Assembly (NCBI GenBank): GCA_965222005.1
Contig: OZ244935.1
Span: 4,030,001-4,094,000, forward strand
DNA length: 64,000 nt
Reading direction: 5' to 3'
From: CBDCTM01 sp965222005
GTDB lineage: Bacteria; Bacteroidota; Bacteroidia; Chitinophagales; Saprospiraceae
In this document: piece after piece, positions 9,107 through 17,943 of the stretch
Layout: each line of letters opens with the position of its first letter
Position numbering within the stretch: the first letter of the stretch is position 1
Made by a program: the position numbers and the translations under genes
Notes under the pieces: model-generated
Database searches by the model: none
Told to the model about the DNA's origin: nothing
The model's input: only the letters and a program-made list of their open reading frames with translations

Positions 9107-9181
9107 GAACCGGGCTTCGTCGTAGCTCGGCTACGATCCCGGGCATCCCGCCCGCTTCGCGGTTCACAAGCTTTCGCTTGT
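9107..9181. repeat. GC-rich cluster of small hairpins (REP/palindromic-unit-like)
   Basis: Three short perfect hairpins occur in about 60 bases: tcgtag/ctacga with a 5-base loop (9120-9136), ccgc/gcgg with a ttc loop (9152-9162), and acaagc/gcttgt with a tttc loop (9166-9181). An outer pairing gaaccg (9107-9112) with cggttc (9160-9165) could enclose the first. The stretch is much more GC-rich than the surrounding intergenic DNA and lies between the divergent 665-residue gene and ndh. It looks like a repetitive extragenic palindromic unit; copy number elsewhere cannot be seen here. Confidence 0.5.
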
Positions 9182-9265
9182 TCATCTAAGCAAAAAATTG
9201 ACTGTTTTCGGCACAAAGACCAAAATCCTGACATGCTCTTAGCTTTACAGCCTTGTCCTTTCACA

Positions 9266-10594
9266 ATGAATATCGAAAAGCAAATCAAGATCAATATTCC
9301 GGAGACCGGCCAGAAGCGCGTAGTCATCATTGGCGGAGGTTTTGGCGGGCTCAAGTTGGCTCGTAGCCTGAGCCGCAGTGATTTTCAGGTAGTATTGGTC
9401 GATAAAAACAACTACCACCAATTTCAGCCGCTTCTTTATCAGGTGGCGATGGCGGGCCTCGAACCTTCCTCTATCTCTTTCCCCCTGCGCAAGATGTTTC
9501 AAAGGCGAAAGAATGTGTACATCCGCGTCACCGAAGCGCAGCACATTGATACGGATCGCAAGCGGGTGAGCACACCACTTGGAGAAATGTGGTACGATTA
9601 TCTGGTGATCGCAACAGGTGCCGATACGAACTATTTTGGCAACACCAGCCTTGCCCGCCAGGTGATCCCCATGAAGTCGGTCACGGAAGCTATGTATTTG
9701 CGGAATGCCATCTTTGGCGATTATGAAAAAGCAATCAGCACTATCAACTACGAGCAACGCCAGGGACTGATCGACATTGCGATTGTAGGGGGAGGGCCAA
9801 CCGGCGTAGAGGTGGCTGGCGCATTGGCGGAGATGAAAAAGTACATTCTGCCCAAAGATTATCCGGAGCTCAATTGTGAGGAGATCGATATTTACCTGAT
9901 ACAAGGGGGTGATCGTCTGCTAAAGGGTATGTCGGAACAGGCAGCCAACGCAGCACACCGATTTCTGACAGAGCTGGGTGTAGAGGTACTGCTGAACCGC
10001 CGGGTGGTGGATTTTGACGGTTCTCAGGTGCATATGAAAAACGGAACTACTTTGCAAGCCAATAAGGTGATCTGGGCTGCAGGCATTAGAGGTAATCAAT
10101 TGGAGGGGCTGCCCGAAGAGGTCTATGTTTGGGGTAGGCGAATAAAGGTGAATCCCTACAATCAGGTGATGGGATTTGATGCTGTTTTTGCCATCGGAGA
10201 TATAGCTTATATGGAAACGCCTGCTTACCCGGAAGGGCATCCTCAGGTAGCGCAAACGGCCATCCAGCAGGGAAGGCAGCTGGCCCAAAATCTGCTGGCC
10301 ATACAAAAGGGCAAGCCGCTGAAAGCCTTTGAATACAAGGATTTGGGGAGTATGGCTACTATTGGCCGCAACCGGGCAGTAGTGGATTTGCCCCGCTTTC
10401 GCTCTCAGGGATTTTTTGCCTGGCTGGTGTGGCTGCTGGTACATTTGTACGCCATCGTAGGGGTGAAAAACCGATTGTTTGTATTCATCAACTGGGTTTG
10501 GAATTATTTTACCTACGATCAATCCTTGCGATTGGTATTCAAAGTGAAGCCGCAGCCTGAGGAGGAGAAAAATGAAGAGCTACAAGAGCCGTAG
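9266..10594 (+). CDS. ndh: Type II NADH:quinone oxidoreductase (NDH-2)
   Basis: The product (442 residues) is a single-subunit flavoenzyme that passes electrons from NADH to quinone at the inner face of the membrane without pumping protons. An FAD-binding Rossmann motif (VVIIGGGFGGLKLARSL) is at about 18-34, followed by NNYHQFQPLLYQVAMAGLEP, which is typical of the family. The NAD-binding motif IVGGGPTGVEVAGALAEM is near 172-190, and the second FAD motif (AVFAIGDIAYM) is near 310. The C-terminus carries the hydrophobic anchor (WLVWLLVHLYAIVGVKNRL). The frame is open back to 9032, but that extension runs through the GC-rich hairpin block. The ATG at 9266 (MNIEKQI) is therefore chosen. Confidence 0.95.
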   Translation: MNIEKQIKINIPETGQKRVVIIGGGFGGLKLARSLSRSDFQVVLVDKNNYHQFQPLLYQVAMAGLEPSSISFPLRKMFQRRKNVYIRVTEAQHIDTDRKRVSTPLGEMWYDYLVIATGADTNYFGNTSLARQVIPMKSVTEAMYLRNAIFGDYEKAISTINYEQRQGLIDIAIVGGGPTGVEVAGALAEMKKYILPKDYPELNCEEIDIYLIQGGDRLLKGMSEQAANAAHRFLTELGVEVLLNRRVVDFDGSQVHMKNGTTLQANKVIWAAGIRGNQLEGLPEEVYVWGRRIKVNPYNQVMGFDAVFAIGDIAYMETPAYPEGHPQVAQTAIQQGRQLAQNLLAIQKGKPLKAFEYKDLGSMATIGRNRAVVDLPRFRSQGFFAWLVWLLVHLYAIVGVKNRLFVFINWVWNYFTYDQSLRLVFKVKPQPEEEKNEELQEP

Positions 10595-10736
10595 TGAACA
10601 AAAACGTGGATCATTGCTATGCCCTTAATCACCCAAAAGGAGTATTCACACAATCTTTGAAGTGCCCCGGTAGTTTGTCATTGCCGGAGCGGAGAGCTTG
10701 GCCTATCTTGCGGTGTAATAAAAAATCGGGCAGTTT

Positions 10737-10778
10737 CCTGTCTTCCGCTACACCCAATAGCTGGCAGGCAGGTTTTTT
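10737..10778 (+). terminator. Probable terminator after ndh
   Basis: An imperfect stem pairs cctgtcttcc (10737-10746) with ggcaggcagg (10763-10772), about 7 of 10 positions. It is followed by six T residues and preceded upstream by an A-run. It lies between the convergent ndh and the 1528-residue adhesin gene, and the T-run overlaps the adhesin's stop codon. Confidence 0.4.
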
Positions 10779-13700
10779 ATCTGATTAGAGTAGTGTTTCC
10801 TTTAAACAACTGCCTGAAACCATCCTCAAACTCGATTTCCACATACCAGATATATACATCAGAATCAACAGGCTCTCCGCGGAAGGTTCCATCCCAGCCA
10901 ATATCAGCTGAGTTGATGTCATAGTTTTCAGCCTGATACAGCAACTCTCCCCAGCGGTTGTATATCCGGAATACCAGCACCCGGCTGTCGGGGCGGCCAT
11001 GCACAAGCAGCAAATCGTTGTGGTCGTCATCATTGGGCGTAAAGCCCGTAGGCACATAGGCTGGCCGCTCTTTTTCAATGAAAATAGCAATTCGGTCAGT
11101 AGCGACACAGCCATTTTCATCAACAGCAGTAATTTGGTAGGAGCCGGCATTGTCGGTCAAGAGCCAGGGAGCATAACAATTGTAGCCTCCTTGCGGACAT
11201 CGGACGGTACTGTCGGCTGGGAGCCAGGTGTAAAATAAATCGCCAACTCCATTATTGCGAATCGCAAAAATCCGGATACTGTCTCCTAATTGCAAACTGC
11301 GATCTTCACCAAGATCGATGCTAAAAACTGGACGATCGGCTACTTGTCCAATTACCTGAGTTTCACATCCATTGCTATCCCGGACTATGATATTATATGA
11401 ACCGGGAGTCAGGCCAACAAAATTATTTTGCATGCTGAAAAAACCACTATCCAGGCTAAAGGTATAGCCTGCCTGTCCGCCACTTGCCATTACCAACAAT
11501 TCACCATCACTATCTCCGGCACAGCTAACTGTATCCGGTTCCACCTCCAAAAGGAGCATAGAAGGCTCGTTGATTGAAACCGAATCAATGATCGAGCAAC
11601 CATCAGAATCACTCACTGTCAATATATAAAGTCCTGCGGACAGGTTGTGGATAAAAGCCGAATCGGCTCCAGTTGACCAGCTGAATTGATAGGGAGGGCG
11701 GCCACCATTGAGGTTTGCCATAGCCGAACCATTGCTATCCCCAAAGCATTTAATCGGTTCTGTAGATAGCTGTATGCTAAGTGGTGTGCTTTGAATCACG
11801 TTGGCCGAATCAATAGCAGAGCAACCATTGGCATCCGTCACCGTCACAAAATAGATGCCGGGCAATAGGTTGGTCACGGTATCGTTGGTGGAAGCACCAG
11901 CCTGTGCATCCCATTGGTATTGATATGGAGGAAAACCTCCCTCCGCTGCAATTATGACAGTCCCTGAATTGCTACTCTGACATCCCAAAATAGCATCGGT
12001 AGTGCTTAATAGTAAGGCCGACGGACTTCCAATAGAAAAGTCGAGGATGGTATCGCAGCGGTTGCCATCCGAAATGGTGACGCTGTAATTTCCGGCAGCA
12101 AGGTCGGTGTGCAGGCTGTCGGTAGCTGAAGGGTTATCTGACCAAAAATAAGCATAAGGATAAGTGCCGCCATTGACTATAAGTGTAGCACTGCCATTGG
12201 AGGAATCAGCACAAAGAAGGTCAGAGCTTAATAGCTGAATTTGTATGGCTGGAGGTTCCAAAACTTCAATATCAGTAGTAGCAGTACAGCCATCTTCATC
12301 GGTCACTAAAAGCTGGTAGTTGCCAGATGAAAGATTGTTGGCTTGGACACCACTTTGCATTGCGGGATCATTCCACTGAAAAGTGAAGTTTCCGGCTCCG
12401 CCGCTGGCATCTGCGCTTGCCGAGCCGTCAGTTCCACCAAAGCAGCTTACATCACTCACAACAACTGTAGGCAAGATAGCAGCATTTTCAAGGATCAGCA
12501 CTCTATCTGTTTGCTGACAGCCATTATCATCGGTTAAGGTCACCTGATAGCTACCTCCATTCAATCCATTGGCTAAGGGGCCCATCTGGTTTCCGGTATT
12601 GGCATCCCAGATAAAATTATAGGGTGGCGTACCTCCGTTCCCACTAGCCTCAGCGCTGCCATCCTGAGCGCCGTTGCAGCTAACAGCTGTTGGCAAAAAA
12701 CTAAGCTCCAAGGAGTCAGGTTCTGCAATTGTCAAACTGTCAATCAACTGGCAACCTACGGCATCAGTGATGGTCACATAGTGGGTGTCAGCAGCCAGCC
12801 CGCTGGCCACCGAATCTGTTTGAAGATTGCTCCAGTTAAATAAGTAAGGCGCAGTTCCGTTGGCCAGGCTGAAGGTAGCCTGGCCGTTGCTTTGGCCTTT
12901 GCAAAGGGCATGATTGACAACAATCGGAAGCGCACTAATCCCGCTTGCTGTACCAATGTTAAAATTGAGCCGCGCCGGACAATTGAGCGCATTGAGTACT
13001 TCCAGCTGGTAGTTGCCTGGAGCCAAGTTGGTAAAATTGCCAGTCGTATTGCTTTGTCCTCCCGGGCTTATGGTAAAAACGAAGGGCGGACTGCTCCCTA
13101 TCGCACTAAAGCTGGCAGTACCATTGTTGACGCCGATACAACTAGCCGCTGCTGTATTATTTACGAAAAGCATTGGTGGCATGCAGGGCGGTGTGTTACA
13201 GCTAAGTGTAGCGATTTGGCCTCCACAGGGGCCAATGCCCCGAACCTCTATCGTTGCTGTATCATTGAGTGTAAGGCCACTGACCAAATGGCTCAATTGG
13301 CCAGGATTTGCTACCATCCAACCCTGCCCATCTATGTTGACTTCATAACCATTTGCACCAGGTACAGCCTCCCAGCTAAATTCGATACTCGAATTAGTGA
13401 TGTTTCCACACATCAAATTGAACGGTGCAGCCAATATGGAATCTACCATTATCGTCACCGAATCCTGTACAGAGCAACCATAGGAGTCAGTTGCAGTAAG
13501 TACATAAGTAGTGGTGGTGTCGGGGCTGGCAACCGGATTCGGACAGTCTGCACAACTCAGACCGGCTGCAGGAGCCCATTCATAGTTGAGGCGATAAACC
13601 GGATTGAAGCATATCGACCAACCGAGCAAGGTGCCGTCGAGGCCTGTTTGATCATCTTTGATTAACAACTGCCAGGTACCGTTGGTGGATACCTCAGTAG

Positions 13701-15363
13701 GCAAGTCGTACAAAAAAGACCACTGCCCTTCAGGATACCAGTCACCTGTAAAAGGAGCTTCCGTATTGGGAGCCTGCGAGCCAAAATCTATCGTGTCGGT
13801 GGCAAGCGGTGTAAAACAGGTGCTGGTGTAGTTTTGGCCGCTGCCGCCATTGTCGGTAGTCAATTCAATAAACTGGCCATCTGGCCCGAATAAAAAAACA
13901 TCCACATCGGATATCCAGATATGCTCCACATCGATACATACGGCTTTAATCACTCCCTCCTGCAATTCCGGAGGCTGAACGCCCCCTACCAAAATATCAG
14001 AAACAGTGGGTTGCTGGCCAGGCATGGGCGGTTCATTATTGGATATGGTATTGATGGGCATATCGGTATCATTGGTAAAGATAGGTGGTGTAGGCAGGCT
14101 AATGGGCAAAGTGCCGTCGAGCTGAACGGATTGCCCCTGGCAAATGGAGGTGTCGGAGCGTACTTGCGGCGGTAGGATTTGTTGGTCGCTGATAAAAATG
14201 GTGAAGGTGTCTCGTTTGCAAATATCCCGCTGCACATCAATTGAAATGGATTCCAAAGGCTCACTAAGGCCATCCTCAAAGGCGATGATCGGCAGCGCAA
14301 CGGATTGTTGGCCTGCTGGGATAAACGTATCGGTAGGGATGAAGGCGTAGTCCATCCCATTGGTAGCCGTCCCAAAAATGGTGTAATCCAGCAAATAATC
14401 ACTTTCCGCGATGCCGGGCAGGCTAAAAATTACGCTACCCGCAGCACAGCCTTCCGCTACCGAATTATCAAGGCTTAGCGTAGCTGTTTGCACATCCAAT
14501 GAGCCGGTACCAAAGCTTTTGGCTTCCAAAAAGACGGCCGTATCATAGTCGGGATCTCCCCGGTCGGCTATAGCCAGCTTGATGGTATAGGTTTCGCATG
14601 GCTGTACAATAGCCTGTGCTGTAAACACATCCAGAAAGCCATCAAAGGTGGGAGTGTTTCCTGCCGGGTTAGTATTGTAATAGGTGGAATAATCGTAAAA
14701 GCAGCCTCCAGCCGGATCAATACCCTGATCGTTTACATTGTTTATCGTAACGGGTAGGTTGGTAAATGTGAGCCCGCTGGGATCGGCTGGATCAGGTACC
14801 AGGGCTATATTGGCCGCATTGTTCGTATAAGGCCCGCTAATGCCGGGGCCGTAGATGAAAAAGCCAAAAATGTCATTAAAATTGCTGCAGGCCCACTCCG
14901 GGTATTCCTCAGAAGCGAAAACATATCGAAACCGAAGCGTATCGGCCGTGGGAACGAAGGTGATTTCATAAATAGCCACATCCTCCAGTTCATCATTGGC
15001 AATGGTGGCCAAATCGGGGTCTGTACTGGCAGCTCCGGGCGGGGAGCCGGTATTATCAGGAGTAGAATTTTTTTTGCCCGCGTCTTTGGCAAAGCCGGTG
15101 GACATCAGGATGCCGTTGTCGATGCCAATATCATTTTGGCCGTTGTTGAAAAGGCCGACTGCTCGCGGAGAGCCATTAAATTGGATATCGATTACCTCTA
15201 CACCATCGCCGAGGAACACATTTGCAATCAAATCTTCGGGGCTGAACAGGATGGCTGGCTCCACAGAAATTTGGCCATATAGGGGTTCCCAACAGCCGGT
15301 GGTTACGGAGAGAAACGGGCACAATAGAGGCAACAGAAATTTAGTGCGAAAGGCTACCAGCAT
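10777..15363 (-). CDS. Giant secreted adhesin: choice-of-anchor L, P-domain, eight SprB repeats, type B T9SS tail
   Basis: The 1528-residue protein has a signal peptide (about 1-30). A choice-of-anchor-L-like domain follows (about 35-290; FRYVFASEEYPE is diagnostic), then a Calx-beta-like segment (about 296-395), a proprotein-convertase P-type domain (about 440-600; DVFLFGPDG, WQLLIKDDQTGLDGTL), an Ig/PKD-like strand and a fibronectin-III-like domain (about 650-735). Eight SprB repeats of about 78 residues come next (735-1355), each with an SxCxGxxDG-like start and a VTDxxGC-like end. The C-terminus (about 1436-1528; FTPNDDDHN, IYNRWGELLYQ, WDGTFRGEPV) is the gliding-motility-associated type B sorting domain. 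Such proteins are exported by T9SS to the cell surface. Adhesion or gliding is inferred. Confidence 0.9.
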   Translation of the reverse strand: MLVAFRTKFLLPLLCPFLSVTTGCWEPLYGQISVEPAILFSPEDLIANVFLGDGVEVIDIQFNGSPRAVGLFNNGQNDIGIDNGILMSTGFAKDAGKKNSTPDNTGSPPGAASTDPDLATIANDELEDVAIYEITFVPTADTLRFRYVFASEEYPEWACSNFNDIFGFFIYGPGISGPYTNNAANIALVPDPADPSGLTFTNLPVTINNVNDQGIDPAGGCFYDYSTYYNTNPAGNTPTFDGFLDVFTAQAIVQPCETYTIKLAIADRGDPDYDTAVFLEAKSFGTGSLDVQTATLSLDNSVAEGCAAGSVIFSLPGIAESDYLLDYTIFGTATNGMDYAFIPTDTFIPAGQQSVALPIIAFEDGLSEPLESISIDVQRDICKRDTFTIFISDQQILPPQVRSDTSICQGQSVQLDGTLPISLPTPPIFTNDTDMPINTISNNEPPMPGQQPTVSDILVGGVQPPELQEGVIKAVCIDVEHIWISDVDVFLFGPDGQFIELTTDNGGSGQNYTSTCFTPLATDTIDFGSQAPNTEAPFTGDWYPEGQWSFLYDLPTEVSTNGTWQLLIKDDQTGLDGTLLGWSICFNPVYRLNYEWAPAAGLSCADCPNPVASPDTTTTYVLTATDSYGCSVQDSVTIMVDSILAAPFNLMCGNITNSSIEFSWEAVPGANGYEVNIDGQGWMVANPGQLSHLVSGLTLNDTATIEVRGIGPCGGQIATLSCNTPPCMPPMLFVNNTAAASCIGVNNGTASFSAIGSSPPFVFTISPGGQSNTTGNFTNLAPGNYQLEVLNALNCPARLNFNIGTASGISALPIVVNHALCKGQSNGQATFSLANGTAPYLFNWSNLQTDSVASGLAADTHYVTITDAVGCQLIDSLTIAEPDSLELSFLPTAVSCNGAQDGSAEASGNGGTPPYNFIWDANTGNQMGPLANGLNGGSYQVTLTDDNGCQQTDRVLILENAAILPTVVVSDVSCFGGTDGSASADASGGAGNFTFQWNDPAMQSGVQANNLSSGNYQLLVTDEDGCTATTDIEVLEPPAIQIQLLSSDLLCADSSNGSATLIVNGGTYPYAYFWSDNPSATDSLHTDLAAGNYSVTISDGNRCDTILDFSIGSPSALLLSTTDAILGCQSSNSGTVIIAAEGGFPPYQYQWDAQAGASTNDTVTNLLPGIYFVTVTDANGCSAIDSANVIQSTPLSIQLSTEPIKCFGDSNGSAMANLNGGRPPYQFSWSTGADSAFIHNLSAGLYILTVSDSDGCSIIDSVSINEPSMLLLEVEPDTVSCAGDSDGELLVMASGGQAGYTFSLDSGFFSMQNNFVGLTPGSYNIIVRDSNGCETQVIGQVADRPVFSIDLGEDRSLQLGDSIRIFAIRNNGVGDLFYTWLPADSTVRCPQGGYNCYAPWLLTDNAGSYQITAVDENGCVATDRIAIFIEKERPAYVPTGFTPNDDDHNDLLLVHGRPDSRVLVFRIYNRWGELLYQAENYDINSADIGWDGTFRGEPVDSDVYIWYVEIEFEDGFRQLFKGNTTLIR

Positions 15364-15766
15364 CAGATTTGGCGATTATCAACTATCAGATATTTTAGAG
15401 CTTGTTGGGGATTTGCTTTTGGAGCGAACGGGCAGGTTTGGCAAGAACAGCCCGAAGGGTAAAATCCAAACATGCTCTTTACATTTTGACGATCAAAATA
15501 ACTAAAAATATCGCAAACTATATGCGATGGTGAATTTATTGAAGATTTCAAAAATTTAATAAATTCAGGGTCGGTATAATTGACGGGAAATGGGCGAATA
15601 TGGATTACAGCGGTGGATAAATATCTATCAGATTCCGTTTTTCATCTAAAATTGGTATAGCTCTGTCAGGGGGAAGTGTATCTTTGCCGCAAATTTTCAA
15701 TGAATTTGCTTGATGCAAGGGCTTACCCCAGCCCTATATTGTCTAACAAATAACCCAAATTTTTTG
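15364..15766. other. Divergent intergenic region, adhesin / sppA
   Basis: This 403-base spacer lies between the divergently transcribed adhesin and sppA. It contains the candidate sppA promoter described separately. I see no gene in it, and no clear -7 box for the adhesin on the minus strand. Confidence 0.6.
15652..15686 (+). promoter_or_regulatory. Candidate Bacteroidetes-type promoter of sppA
   Basis: tatctttg at 15679-15686 matches the Bacteroidetes -7 consensus TAnnTTTG exactly. A ttg at 15652-15654 could serve as the -33 element, but the 24-base spacing is longer than usual. Transcription would start about 75 bases before the sppA ATG. Confidence 0.45.
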
Positions 15767-17530
15767 ATGAAATTCTTAAAAACGATCCTTGCTTCCTGCT
15801 TCGGCGTTATTTTGGCCGCTGCCGTGATTATTGGCATCGGCAGTTTGGTGATCGGCCGAATGGTCGCCGGTATGAATCAGCCCAAAAGTGCTGGCCCCAA
15901 TACTGTTTTACAAATAAATCTGGATAAGCCCATTCCCGAACGCACCAATAATGTAGAGGTCAATCCGTATGAATTTAGAACCGATAATATTCTGGGCCTT
16001 CAGACGATTGTGGATGCCATCGAGTATGCTGCCAGCGATAAAAACATCAAAGGGATTTTTCTGAATATCAATGACCGTACGGGAGGGCAAGCAACCTCTT
16101 CCGTCATCCGACAGGCGCTGGAAGAGTTCAAATCCTCTGGCAAATTTATCATTTCCTATTCCAACTGGTACAATCAGAGTGCCTACTATTTGGGCTCTGT
16201 GGCAGATAAGGTGTACGTCAATCCGCTGGGCGGGATTGATTTCAGAGGCTTTGGATACATGGCGCCCTTCTTCAAGGATATGCTCGACCGCTTGGGTATT
16301 AAAGCGCAGGTGTATTATGCGGGCAAGTTTAAAAGTGCCTCGGAGCCTTTTCGGCGCAATGATATGAGCGAAGAAAGCAAATTGCAAGTGCGCGAATATG
16401 TCCGGGAGATGTACAATATTTTTTTGCAGGATATTTCCGACAAGCGCGATGTGAGCGTAACAGAATTGAAGCGGCTGGCGGATGGCTATCTCATTCGCAC
16501 TGCCGATGATGCAGTCAACTTCAAACTAGCCGACGGAGCTATGTATTTGGATCAGGTATTGGATGAATTGAAGGCAGAGATAGGATTGGAAGATCACGAC
16601 AAATTGAATAGGATCGGGCTGTATGATTACGCAGAAGCCAATCCGGCGAAAAAGAATTTCAAGGCTAAAGACAAAATTGCCATTGTATATGCAGAAGGTA
16701 CTATAGTGACCGGGAATGGAGAATCAGGAAATATCGGTGGAAAGAAATATGCCAAGCTTTTTCGGAAGCTGCGCGAGGATGATAAGGTGAAAGCCATTGT
16801 AGTACGTATTAATTCTGGTGGAGGGAGTGCGATGGCATCCGAAGTGATGTGGCGCGAGCTGGCCCTGGCCCGCGAAGAGGGCAAGACGGTGATCAGTAGT
16901 ATGGGCGATGTGGCTGCCTCGGGTGGCTATTTTATGGCTTGTGCCTCCGACAGTATCTTTGCGGAGCCCAATACCGTTACCGGCTCCATTGGCGTGTTCA
17001 GCATGATTCCCAGTATGGAAAACATGTTTGAAGATAAAGCAGGTATTCACTGGGATAGTGTGAAAACGGCCCAATTTTCACTTGGCTATAACCCCTTCTT
17101 TACCATGAGCCCTGAGCATGCTTCCATCGTACAGGAATCGGTGGACAGGCTGTATGAAGCCTTCTTGCAGCGGGTAGCGATTGGTCGGAATATGAGCCGG
17201 GATGCGGTGCATGAAATTGCCCAGGGTAGGGTATGGACGGGCAAAAAAGCACTATCCATTGGGCTGGTGGATGAGCTGGGAGGGCTGGAGGATGCCGTAC
17301 AAGCAGCTGCCAATAAGGCTGGCCTCGAAGCATACCGGCTGGTCGAATACCCGGTAGTGAAAGAGCCCATTCAACAGCTCCTCGAGGAGATTACCGGAAA
17401 AAAAGATGAAGCCTCTTATATGATGCGCCAGCAACTGGGAGAACTGTATCCGACTTTTGAGTATTTGAGAGAATTGAAGGAAATGCAAGGCGCTCAGGCG
17501 AGATTGCCATTTGCGGTGGATATGCATTGA
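15767..17530 (+). CDS. sppA: Signal peptide peptidase SppA, long (67K-type) form
   Basis: The product (587 residues) is a membrane-anchored serine protease that degrades cleaved signal peptides. An N-terminal transmembrane helix spans about 5-33. Two S49 domains follow. The N-terminal one supplies the general-base lysine (VYYAGKFKSASEPFRR, Lys187), and the C-terminal one supplies the nucleophile (GDVAASGGYFMA, Ser385) after INSGGGSAMASE. Length and Ser/Lys placement match the duplicated E. coli-type enzyme rather than the short form. An in-frame ATG exists at 15710, but the ATG at 15767 starts directly at the membrane anchor (MKFLKTIL), so it is preferred. Confidence 0.95.
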   Translation: MKFLKTILASCFGVILAAAVIIGIGSLVIGRMVAGMNQPKSAGPNTVLQINLDKPIPERTNNVEVNPYEFRTDNILGLQTIVDAIEYAASDKNIKGIFLNINDRTGGQATSSVIRQALEEFKSSGKFIISYSNWYNQSAYYLGSVADKVYVNPLGGIDFRGFGYMAPFFKDMLDRLGIKAQVYYAGKFKSASEPFRRNDMSEESKLQVREYVREMYNIFLQDISDKRDVSVTELKRLADGYLIRTADDAVNFKLADGAMYLDQVLDELKAEIGLEDHDKLNRIGLYDYAEANPAKKNFKAKDKIAIVYAEGTIVTGNGESGNIGGKKYAKLFRKLREDDKVKAIVVRINSGGGSAMASEVMWRELALAREEGKTVISSMGDVAASGGYFMACASDSIFAEPNTVTGSIGVFSMIPSMENMFEDKAGIHWDSVKTAQFSLGYNPFFTMSPEHASIVQESVDRLYEAFLQRVAIGRNMSRDAVHEIAQGRVWTGKKALSIGLVDELGGLEDAVQAAANKAGLEAYRLVEYPVVKEPIQQLLEEITGKKDEASYMMRQQLGELYPTFEYLRELKEMQGAQARLPFAVDMH

Positions 17531-17596
17531 GTGAGGGGAAAGTTGGGAGCTTGGTAAGATGTCAAAGAGTAGCCTGCCTGAAGGGCTAAAAAATTA

Positions 17597-17624
17597 AAAT
17601 CGGTTTTGGGATGGAAACCGATTT
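17597..17624. terminator. Perfect 10-bp inverted repeat downstream of sppA
   Basis: aaatcggttt (17597-17606) pairs perfectly with aaaccgattt (17615-17624) across an 8-base loop. It lies 66 bases after the sppA stop. A T-run follows only on the minus strand, so as a plus-strand terminator it is atypical; a protein-binding palindrome is possible. Confidence 0.4.
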
Positions 17625-17895
17625 AAGGATCCCGGATTTTGAGATCGCGGTTTCGAGAATCAACCTTATTGGTATAAACTGAACTGAAATGAGACGATTC
17701 GGGAGGATAATGAGTGTTCAAAAACATAGCCTGCAGATTTTCTTAGTTGAAAGAATAATGTTCTGTAATAATCTTCAAAAGTAAAATCTGACGATAGCTT
17801 TTGTTTTTGTTGTAAGAATATGTACTAATAAACTTGTCTCTTGCCAAATTATTGCGCTAGCCCCTGTTTTTTCCCAAATTGTTGCTCTTTGTCAA

Positions 17896-17903
17896 TAAAT
17901 TTG
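17896..17903 (+). promoter_or_regulatory. Candidate -7 box for the polyamine genes
   Basis: taaatttg matches TAnnTTTG exactly, 40 bases before the ATG at 17944. No good -33 element at the normal distance was found, so only the -7 element is claimed. Confidence 0.35.
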
Positions 17904-17943
17904 CCCCGGATATTTCTAATTTCAAGCAAAACACAGCAAGCTT

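Larger units (their letters stand above)
17531..17943. other. Intergenic region after sppA
   Basis: This 413-base spacer between co-directional genes holds a perfect palindrome at 17597-17624 and a -7-like box at 17896-17903, both listed separately. No reading frame here is convincing. Confidence 0.6.

Noticed and set aside
9032..9265. N-terminal extension of NDH-2
   Set aside because: The extension runs through the GC-rich hairpin block, has no targeting or domain features, and the family start fits the ATG at 9266.
12892..13665. A 257-codon plus-strand frame inside the 1528-residue adhesin
   Set aside because: Antisense to SprB and FN3-like repeats; low-complexity composition without any motif.
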